Translations under genes and position numbers: made by a program | Notes under the pieces: generated by a model | What the model was told of the DNA's origin: nothing | Seen by the model: only the letters and a program-made list of their open reading frames with translations | Database searches by the model: none | Part shown: positions 13,661 to 18,986 of the stretch, piece after piece | Layout: every line of letters begins with the position of its first letter | Position numbering within the stretch: position 1 is the first letter of the stretch | From: Chloroflexota bacterium | GTDB lineage: Bacteria; Chloroflexota; Dehalococcoidia; UBA2979 | Reading direction: 5' to 3' | Assembly (NCBI GenBank): GCA_947446155.1 | Contig: CANFFZ010000037.1 | Coordinates: 1 to 18,986 of the forward strand | Length of the DNA stretch: 18,986 nucleotides

Positions 13661-14187
13661 CCGAGCCAAGCGAGTTGCAGGAGTACCGCGCAGCAAAGGA
13701 CGCGTTCTTTCGCGACGAGCCCGAATCCCCGCTCACGCCCGCGCGCCGCCCCACCTTCATCGGCCTCGCGTACTACTCGGAGGCGCCGTCGCTCGTCTTC
13801 GAGGTGATGCCGCAGCCGTACGAAGACATCGAGGTCGTCGAACTGGCGACGTCGGACGGGGAGGCACGGGAGTACGAACGATGGGCACGCATCGGGTTCG
13901 TGGTAGACGGGACGGAGCAAGCGCTGACGGTGTTCCGAGACCTGCACACCGGCGCGTTGTTCCTGCCGTTCGTCGACGCTGGCGCGGGAGCCGAGACCTA
14001 TGGCGCCGGGCGCTACCTCGACCTGCCCGAACTGGAAGGCGGACGGCTGCGGCTGGACTTCAACTACGCGTATCACCCGTACTGCGCATACAACGCGGCG
14101 TACTCGTGCCCGATCCCGCCTGCCGAAAACCGCCTGGACGTACACATCCGCGCCGGGGAACGCCTCGGCGCGGATGCGCAGCACTGA
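13657..14187 (+). CDS. DUF1684 family protein
   Basis: A 176-residue protein with the DUF1684 pattern. The N-terminus has E-Y-R-A-A-K-D-A-F-F, the family's usual opening, and the C-terminus carries the diagnostic D134-F-N-Y-A-Y-H-P-Y-C-A-Y-N, then Y-S-C-P-I-P-P-x-E-N-R-L. Function is unknown; the conserved Cys, His and Asn residues suggest a binding or catalytic site. There is no signal peptide. It is translationally coupled to yqeC by a four-base overlap. That link is not, to my knowledge, a standard one, and could simply reflect operon packing. It is followed by a hairpin at 14189-14212 before the converging DUF6159 gene. Confidence 0.88.
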   Translation: MTEPSELQEYRAAKDAFFRDEPESPLTPARRPTFIGLAYYSEAPSLVFEVMPQPYEDIEVVELATSDGEAREYERWARIGFVVDGTEQALTVFRDLHTGALFLPFVDAGAGAETYGAGRYLDLPELEGGRLRLDFNYAYHPYCAYNAAYSCPIPPAENRLDVHIRAGERLGADAQH

Positions 14188-14188
14188 T

Positions 14189-14212
14189 CCGGAGGCCCGC
14201 CGAAGGCCTCGG
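14189..14212. terminator. Hairpin between converging genes (possible bidirectional terminator)
   Basis: GAGGCC (14192-14197) pairs with GGCCTC (14205-14210) around a seven-base loop, and CCG/CGG can extend the stem with one bulged G. It fills the 27-base gap between the DUF1684 stop and the oppositely oriented DUF6159 stop. There is no T-run, as is common in GC-rich genomes. Confidence 0.5.
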
Positions 14213-14214
14213 TG

Positions 14215-15069
14215 TTACATGGCGCGGTAGGCGGAGCGCAGCGTGGCGTTGTCGAAGGCGTCCGAGGGCTTGCCCGCTGCGAAGCCATAGAGGGCTGCCT
14301 TGAAGATGCCTTCCATCGCCGCCACCGTGCCGAACGTGACCGAGAAGACGGCCGCGCCCGCGATGATGCCGAGCAGCGGGTAGACCATGAACAACGGCAC
14401 GGCGACGACCGCCGTCACCAGGATCGCCCCGAGGTAGATCAGCCCGAAGCCGAAACCGGCGACCGCCTGGTTGCCCCAGGTCTGGCGGAACAGCGCCTTC
14501 GAACGCTTGATCGCGGCGATCGGACCGAGTCGTTCCGCGACCATGATCGGCACGACGAAGAAGGTCATGTAGGCCCAGATGCCACCGACGATCGCGATCG
14601 CGATCCGGGTGACGATGGCCAGCGCGCCCTCGCGAGCCTGGCTCCGGGCGAGTTGCAGTAGCAGGCCGACCGTCGCGGAGATCGCCGCCCAGCCGAGGAT
14701 GGCGGGCAGGCTGCGGACGGCGGCGTTGAGGCCAGAGCGCACCGTCGGGTCGCCGCCATTGAGCCGCTCCAGCGCCGCCGAGATCAGGGCCGCGTTGAAG
14801 AACACCGCGACGGCGGTCATCACGAACGAGAGCGCGACAAAGAGCGCGATGTCCGCGCCGTTCACCGTCGCCGCCGTGCTCGCCTCGTTGCTGGAGGCAG
14901 CGACGCGGTCGAAGGTGCCGAGGCTGTATCCGAGGGCCGCGAAGAAGCCGGCGACAGCGAGGACGACGATGCCGGACAGGACGGGGAAGAGCATCAGTTC
15001 CCGATCCTGCATGAGCACGCGCCATGAGGTCTTCATCAGGCCGAAGGTGTGAGAGATCGACTGAAACAC
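14215..15069 (-). CDS. DUF6159-type multi-pass membrane protein
   Basis: A 284-residue integral membrane protein. It opens with a cytoplasmic amphipathic segment, S-W-R-V-L-M-Q-D-R-E-L-M-L-F-P-V-L-S, that I recognise from DUF6159 proteins, then about six hydrophobic stretches (L-F-P-V-L-S-G-I-V-V-L-A-V-A-G-F-F is the first). A cytoplasmic loop has I-A-A-I-K-R-S-K-A-L-F-R-Q-T-W-G, also typical. Function unknown. The GTG at 15069 is chosen because AAGGAG lies seven bases upstream and the family N-terminus begins there; the longer open frame runs into Arg-rich, unlikely sequence. It diverges from the mscS gene across 79 bases, and both encode membrane proteins. Confidence 0.8.
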   Translation of the reverse strand: MFQSISHTFGLMKTSWRVLMQDRELMLFPVLSGIVVLAVAGFFAALGYSLGTFDRVAASSNEASTAATVNGADIALFVALSFVMTAVAVFFNAALISAALERLNGGDPTVRSGLNAAVRSLPAILGWAAISATVGLLLQLARSQAREGALAIVTRIAIAIVGGIWAYMTFFVVPIMVAERLGPIAAIKRSKALFRQTWGNQAVAGFGFGLIYLGAILVTAVVAVPLFMVYPLLGIIAGAAVFSVTFGTVAAMEGIFKAALYGFAAGKPSDAFDNATLRSAYRAM

Positions 15070-15148
15070 GAGTGTTCTCCTTGAGCATCCGCAGTATGGC
15101 ATTTCATTCGGTTCCAGATGTGAAACAAGTGTGGGATAGGATGCGACG

Positions 15149-16180
15149 GTGGACGGATTCCGATTCGGGCTGACGCGTGCCGAATGGGGCGAGACGGCGG
15201 TCGCGCTGGGCCTCGTGCTGCTCGCTGCCGCTGCCGCTCGCCTTCTGACAATGGCCTTGCGCTGGGGCGTCCATCGCGTCACCCGCGCCTCTCACCGCGA
15301 CCTGGACGAGGCGCTGGCGGGGGCCCTACGAGGCCCGGTCGTCCTGCTCGTCTTCGCGCAGGCGCTCTTCTTCGCCCTGCGCACGCTCTCCTACCTCGGA
15401 CCGCACCGACCGAGGGTGGATCAGGTCTGGGTGGCGGCGACCGTGGCGGTCGTGACGTTTGCGACGCAGCGCATCGTGTCGAGACTGCTGACCTGGTACA
15501 CGGGCCGTTCGAGTGTGACCGGAGGGCGGTTGGACTCGCGCTCGGCGCCGTTGGTGCGGCGTGCGGCCGGTGTCGTCATCGTCCTCGCGGGCGCGATGAT
15601 CGTCCTCGACACCCTCGGGATTCAGATCAGCCCGCTGCTCGCTGGCCTCGGCATCGGCGGTCTCGCGGTCGCGCTGGCGCTGCAGCCACTGCTCGCCAAT
15701 TTGTTCGCCTCGTCGTACATGCTGTCGGACGCCTCGGTGCGCGTGGGCGACCACATCGAGGTCGCCGGCGGGCCGGCCGGGCGCGTGGAGGACATCGGCT
15801 GGCGCGCGACGCGGCTGCGCAACGCCGACAACAACATGGTGATCGTGCCGAACAGTCTGCTCGCCGGCTCGGTCGTGACGAACTACTCGGCGGGGGACCC
15901 CACCATGGACGCCCGCGTGGAACTCGGGCTCCCGTACACCGCGGACCTCGCACGCGTGGCGGAACTCTTGACCGCCGAGGCGCGACGCGTACGCGACGAG
16001 GAGCCGGGTGCAGTGCCGGGCAGCGAACCGGTGGTGTGCTTCACCCGCTTCGCGGACGCCAATATCGAGGTGGTCGTGCGAGTGCGCGCGCAGTCATTCG
16101 CGGACGCGGCTGCGCTCCGGCACGTGCTGATGCAACGCATGCATGCGCGTCTGATCGCAGAGGGCATCGCCGTCAGGTGA
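15149..16180 (+). CDS. MscS family small-conductance mechanosensitive channel
   Basis: A 343-residue membrane channel that opens under membrane tension to release osmolytes. Hydrophobic helices lie near 14-35, 61-80, 92-108 and 140-158. The pore-lining helix and the start of the beta domain show the MscS signature: L163-L-A-G-L-G-I-G-G-L-A-V-A-L-A (163-177), L-A-N-L-F-A-S-S-Y, then V-G-D-H-I-E-V, G-x-V-E-D-I-G and V-P-N-S-L-L (233-238). The C-terminal alpha/beta domain (about 245-343) is complete. More N-terminal helices than E. coli MscS (three) make it an MscS-like variant. The start is a GTG with AGGA seven bases upstream; a TAGGAT at 15137 would also allow a leaderless message. Confidence 0.93.
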   Translation: MDGFRFGLTRAEWGETAVALGLVLLAAAAARLLTMALRWGVHRVTRASHRDLDEALAGALRGPVVLLVFAQALFFALRTLSYLGPHRPRVDQVWVAATVAVVTFATQRIVSRLLTWYTGRSSVTGGRLDSRSAPLVRRAAGVVIVLAGAMIVLDTLGIQISPLLAGLGIGGLAVALALQPLLANLFASSYMLSDASVRVGDHIEVAGGPAGRVEDIGWRATRLRNADNNMVIVPNSLLAGSVVTNYSAGDPTMDARVELGLPYTADLARVAELLTAEARRVRDEEPGAVPGSEPVVCFTRFADANIEVVVRVRAQSFADAAALRHVLMQRMHARLIAEGIAVR

Positions 16181-16213
16181 CGGGGCCGCGTATTCGTCGA
16201 GGTCAGCGGTTGA

Positions 16214-18175
16214 TTAGCGAGTCGGCGTGGCGATCGGACTGACGGTCGGGAACGTCGTTGGGATCGAGATCGGCAGTGTTGGGGTTGCCGTGGGCGTCGG
16301 CGATGGCGTGGTGGTGGGTGTCGGCGACGGCGTGGTGGTGGGTGTCGGCGACGGCGTGGCGGTGGAGGTCGGGGCAGGCGTGGAGGTTGGGGCAGGTGTC
16401 GCCGTCACCGTGGTGATAGGAAGTGCCGTCCCCGTGGGGGACGGCGCAGGCGTCGGTGTCCGAATGAGCGTGGTCTGCTTGATGCGACGAGCTTCGGCGA
16501 CCACGAGCGCGGCGTCGAAGCGACTTCGACCGTCGCCCCCGTTCGCGGAGAGTGCCGCCCGCAGGCTGTCCCGGAGTGCCGCGTTCTGGCCGCCGACGAA
16601 CAGGCTCGCGACGCGCTGGGCGCTGGTGTCGTTGTCGAGCGCGCCGGCGATGATCGTGACTCGTCCGCGCTTCAAGGCATCGTTGTCACCAGCGAGGGCT
16701 TCCGCCAGTGCTGGTCGGATCTCCTCGGCCCTGCCGGAAGCGCTCGCGTTTCGCAGGCGCTGCGCGTAGGCGAGGAGCGCTGGGTCGAACGAGGGCGTCG
16801 CGGTGGGTGTGGGGGTCCGCGTCGGGGCTGCGGTCCGAGTTGCGGTCGCGCGCGCGGCGACGGAGGTCGCCTCCTCGCGCTGGCGCGCCTGGGTGGCGAG
16901 TTCAACGGCAGCCTTCGTGCGGTCACTCACGGCGACGCGTGCGGTCGGCGCGGTCGCCGGGACATCGCCCGCCGTCTGGAGCACGCCCGCGACGAGGACG
17001 GGGAGGCCCGCCTTCACCTCGAGGCGCAGCGGCAGCCGCGCCGTCGTCGCGTTCGCGTCCACGGTGAACTGCTGCTGACCGCCCGGCGTGTCGAGCACGA
17101 TCGAGCCCGCGCCGTCGCCGTAGCGCTGCAGGATCAGGGTGTATGTGCCGGTATCGATGCTCTGGAGGTCGAAGCGCTGGACGCCGTCCGTGCTCGCGAT
17201 GGTGATGCCGCGCAACTGGCGGAAGGTCACACCGTCCACGCGCACACCGGTCCCGCGACCGTCCGAGGCCATCACGGCTGCCGCGAACGGGCCACGGATG
17301 ATCAGGGCGCTGTCCACCAATGGGGCGATGGCGACTTCTTCGATGGTCGACTTGTGCGTGCGCACCGTCTCACCGCGGCCGACCGGGACGGCCTGCTCGC
17401 TGGTGACCACGCGCACTTCACCGTCCACCGTGGCGACGTCAGTCTGCCCGGTGGCAGCGTCTACGACGGTCTGGAAGACCGTGCCCAGCACTTCCACGCG
17501 CGTGTCTGGCGTCAGTACGACGAAGCGTGAGCCCTCGGTTTCGTCGTGGACGATGTCGTGCCACATCCGGCCGGACTGCTGGCGCACCTCGATGGGTCGA
17601 GGGGCAACGGCCAGCGTCTCGATCGTGAGTTCGGTCGCGGGGTCGAGGGCGATGGTCGAGCCGTCCGGGAACGTGATCATGGCGTACCCGCCGGACGCCG
17701 TGCGCATACGCACGCCAGCCTCGAGTGCATCGCCGTCGTGCATCAGCTTCCATTCAGCGCCATCGAGACGTTCGACGTCGCCGTCAAAGATGGTGAGCGT
17801 GGAGGCGGCCGCCGGGGTGGCGCCGCCGCCAAGGACGAGCGCGACGGCAAGGGCCGCCATGGCGAAGGCGGGACCGATGATGCGGAACGCCCCAGCGCCA
17901 AAGACTCCGGTGAGGGAGGGCACGCGCAACCGCAGCGGGCGTTCCTGCGGGGTGGCGCGCAACGTCTCCATGAACGCGGCGCGGCGTTCGGACGCGGGCG
18001 CGACGGCTTCACTGCGGGGGAGCGTGCTCAGTGAGGCGACCGTGCGGAGGAGGGGCTCCAGCTCGGCGCGGTGCTCCGAGTAGCGTGCCATGCACTCGTC
18101 CACAGTGGCGTGGCTGCCTCGAATGTCGTCGATGCAGCGATCGAGGATCTCGTCGATGGAGAGCGGTGTCGTCAT
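16214..18175 (-). CDS. FecR-domain membrane protein, putative partner of the ECF sigma factor
   Basis: A 653-residue protein. Residues 1-80 are cytoplasmic with helical E-I-L-D-R-C-I-D-D-I-R-G and Y-S-E-H-R-A-E-L-E-P-L-L, a segment common in Chloroflexota proteins next to ECF sigma factors and likely the sigma-binding part. A single membrane helix follows (about 97-117). The outer part has a FecR domain (about 126-235: G-D-V-E-R-L-D-G, P-D-G-S-T-I-A-L-D-P, V-L-G-T-V-F), a beta-rich PEGA-like part (Y-T-L-I-L-Q-R-Y-G-D-G), a helical part (about 440-560) and a long Pro/Thr/Ser tail. The ATG overlaps the sigma stop (ATGA). Role as anti-sigma or signal receiver is inferred from layout. The tail contains 24-base tandem repeats. 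Confidence 0.88.
   Translation of the reverse strand: MTTPLSIDEILDRCIDDIRGSHATVDECMARYSEHRAELEPLLRTVASLSTLPRSEAVAPASERRAAFMETLRATPQERPLRLRVPSLTGVFGAGAFRIIGPAFAMAALAVALVLGGGATPAAASTLTIFDGDVERLDGAEWKLMHDGDALEAGVRMRTASGGYAMITFPDGSTIALDPATELTIETLAVAPRPIEVRQQSGRMWHDIVHDETEGSRFVVLTPDTRVEVLGTVFQTVVDAATGQTDVATVDGEVRVVTSEQAVPVGRGETVRTHKSTIEEVAIAPLVDSALIIRGPFAAAVMASDGRGTGVRVDGVTFRQLRGITIASTDGVQRFDLQSIDTGTYTLILQRYGDGAGSIVLDTPGGQQQFTVDANATTARLPLRLEVKAGLPVLVAGVLQTAGDVPATAPTARVAVSDRTKAAVELATQARQREEATSVAARATATRTAAPTRTPTPTATPSFDPALLAYAQRLRNASASGRAEEIRPALAEALAGDNDALKRGRVTIIAGALDNDTSAQRVASLFVGGQNAALRDSLRAALSANGGDGRSRFDAALVVAEARRIKQTTLIRTPTPAPSPTGTALPITTVTATPAPTSTPAPTSTATPSPTPTTTPSPTPTTTPSPTPTATPTLPISIPTTFPTVSPIATPTR
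16293..16364 (-). repeat. Three 24-base tandem repeats in the FecR-protein tail
   Basis: Copies lie at 16293-16316, 16317-16340 and 16341-16364. The unit on the plus strand is GGTGTCGGCGACGGCGTGGTG plus GTG; copies one and three differ from copy two by one or two bases. Each unit encodes an eight-residue T-P-S-P-T-P-T-T type block. Adjacent shorter repeats encode T-P-A-P-T-S. Length can change in frame, which would alter the reach of the tail. Confidence 0.75.
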
Positions 18176-18834
18176 GGCAGCCCTCCCATCTCATCGATCT
18201 CGCGGCGGAGTGCCTGCAGGGCGCACATCTGGAGGCCGCGCACGGTGACTTCTTTGCGGCCCATCACCTCGCCGATTTCGCGGGCGGACTTCTCCATCAG
18301 GAAGCGGAGCGTCAGCACCTGGCGGTGGTCCTCGGACAGGCCGGCGAGGGCGCGCTGGAGCGCCTCGTTCATCTCGCCGGTGAGCAGGGCGGACTCCTGG
18401 TCGGCCTCGTCCGGGAGGTCGAAGTCGCCGAGTTCCGTCGTGGGCTTGTGGGTGCGGAAGTGGTCAACCATCTGGTTGTGCGCCATGCGGTATAGCCAGG
18501 CCTTGAAGGGCACGCCGCGCTGCTCGAAGCGGGGGATCGCCTGCCATGCCTTCAGGAAGACCTGCTGGGTGAGGTCCTCGGCCGCTTCGGGGTCGCGGGT
18601 GCGGTGGGCGAGGTGGCGGAGAATCTCCGGCTGGAAGCGGTCATAAAGGGCGCCGAAGGCCTGAGCGTCGCCACCCTTCGCGCGTTCGACGAGGCGTGTC
18701 AGGTCAACCGGGTCTGCCGGGGCGACGACGTCGCGCGCTGCAGTACGGTCCAACGCGCCCGCCTTCGCACCGCTGAACGGCATGGGCAGAGGCAGCGTGC
18801 CTATTCCCCAGTGTGCCGTCATCCGAATACCCAC
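18172..18834 (-). CDS. ECF-type RNA polymerase sigma factor
   Basis: A 220-residue sigma-70 family regulator. Region 2 (about 44-129) has the core-binding and -10 recognition segment A-E-D-L-T-Q-Q-V-F-L-K-A-W and W-L-Y-R-M-A-H-N-Q-M-V-D-H-F-R. Region 4 (about 156-214) has L-S-E-D-H-R-Q-V-L-T-L-R-F and R-E-I-G-E-V-M-G-R-K-E-V-T-V-R-G-L for the -35 element. No sigma-3 domain is present, as expected for ECF. The GTG at 18834 is chosen because GAGGGG (complement of 18842-18847) lies seven bases upstream; ATGs at 18822 and 18783 lack a well-spaced site. The first about 40 residues are extra and low-complexity. The stop overlaps the FecR-protein start by four bases. A possible ECF promoter lies upstream. 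Confidence 0.92.
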   Translation of the reverse strand: MGIRMTAHWGIGTLPLPMPFSGAKAGALDRTAARDVVAPADPVDLTRLVERAKGGDAQAFGALYDRFQPEILRHLAHRTRDPEAAEDLTQQVFLKAWQAIPRFEQRGVPFKAWLYRMAHNQMVDHFRTHKPTTELGDFDLPDEADQESALLTGEMNEALQRALAGLSEDHRQVLTLRFLMEKSAREIGEVMGRKEVTVRGLQMCALQALRREIDEMGGLP

Positions 18835-18881
18835 GATAACGCCCCTCGAGTGGCGCGAATCGTCCGCACCCGCTCCACGGT

Positions 18882-18908
18882 GACCGCCCCACGCAGATTT
18901 GATGTTCC
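18882..18908 (-). promoter_or_regulatory. Possible ECF-type promoter upstream of the sigma gene
   Basis: On the minus strand GGAAC (18908-18904), a 17-base spacer and CGGTC (18886-18882). This resembles the GGAAC / CGTC pattern of many ECF groups and would start RNA about 40 bases before the GTG, fitting self-activation of the sigma/FecR pair. One motif occurrence in GC-rich DNA is weak evidence. Confidence 0.3.
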
Positions 18909-18959
18909 CGAAAGCGGTGCCGGCCAAGGCGGGGGAACGGCCGGCACCGGCTTTCCGGG
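18907..18959. terminator. Long GC-rich hairpin upstream of the sigma gene
   Basis: CGGTGCCGGCC (18915-18925) pairs perfectly with GGCCGGCACCG (18939-18949) around a 13-base loop. Allowing two single-base bulges, the stem extends through AAAGC/GCTTT to CCCG/CGGG at 18907-18959. The A-run on one side and T-run on the other give a terminator-like shape in both directions, so it may end transcripts from a gene beyond the window. Its foot touches the possible GGAAC element. Confidence 0.5.
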
Positions 18960-18986
18960 TACTTCGGGGTGGCGGCTCCAGCCGTA

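Noticed and set aside
12197..13696. A 499-codon open frame on the minus strand opposite yqeC
   Set aside because: It is Arg/His-rich without family motifs and lies opposite yqeC and mobA, both with clear motifs. GC-rich DNA commonly leaves the opposite strand open.
15070..15148. GGAAC upstream of the DUF6159 gene as an ECF promoter
   Set aside because: GGAAC occurs on the minus strand, but no CGTC-like element lies 16-18 bases downstream.
16293..16364. Tandem repeats as a CRISPR array or integration site
   Set aside because: The repeats are contiguous with no spacers, stay in frame and encode Thr/Pro blocks.
1..18986. Antiphage defence, toxin-antitoxin, biosynthetic cluster or mobile element
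   Set aside because: No nuclease, helicase, reverse transcriptase, integrase, transposase, short toxin-antitoxin pair or modular synthase motifs were seen on either strand.

Overview
The window is a GC-rich, gene-dense bacterial chromosome segment with short intergenic gaps. Several traits point to Chloroflexota, probably a Dehalococcoidia-like lineage: exported proteins with long Thr/Pro linkers, an ECF sigma factor followed by a membrane FecR-domain protein, a paired OB-fold DUF35 protein and SCP-x-like thiolase, GAGGAG ribosome sites, and the MEP-pathway enzyme IspH. This is an inference from gene content, not a phylogeny. No rRNA, tRNA, CRISPR array, insertion sequence, prophage or defence island was seen.

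Layout. (1) 1-4803, all minus strand: a partial acyl-CoA dehydrogenase, a DUF6886-type protein, a secreted matrixin-like zinc metalloprotease with its own promoter candidate, and a lipid-type cassette made of a small membrane protein, a DUF35 zinc-ribbon/OB protein and a thiolase-like protein. (2) 4882-8136, plus strand, tightly spaced: a tandem-duplicated NIPSNAP-like protein, an inositol-monophosphatase-family phosphatase, a DehI-type dehalogenase-fold protein and an SCO1664/TIGR03843-type PI3K-like protein. (3) 8137-9092: a 300-base spacer and a damaged OmpR-type response regulator. (4) 9089-12807, minus: mobA, a surface protein with a lamin-tail domain broken by an in-frame TGA, and ispH. 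(5) 12878-14187, plus: yqeC and a DUF1684 gene. (6) 14215-15069, minus: a DUF6159-type membrane protein, divergent from an MscS channel (15149-16180, plus). (7) 16214-18834, minus: an ECF sigma factor and its overlapping FecR-domain partner, with a strong hairpin and a possible ECF promoter upstream.

Functional links. mobA and yqeC are divergent neighbours and both serve molybdenum-enzyme maturation. The DUF35/thiolase pair and the acyl-CoA dehydrogenase suggest acyl-CoA or sterol-like side-chain catabolism. The sigma/FecR pair looks like a self-regulating envelope signalling unit.

The most unusual aspect is that three genes carry lesions that each look one base away from an open frame: TAG at 4696, a +1 shift near 8573 (with a separate 10-residue gap), and TGA at 11794. 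Either the underlying sequence has errors, or these accessory genes are decaying. I did not find a convincing new multi-gene system. The best candidates for undescribed biology are the four-gene cluster at 4882-8136 and a possible 12-codon leader ORF overlapping the start of yqeC.
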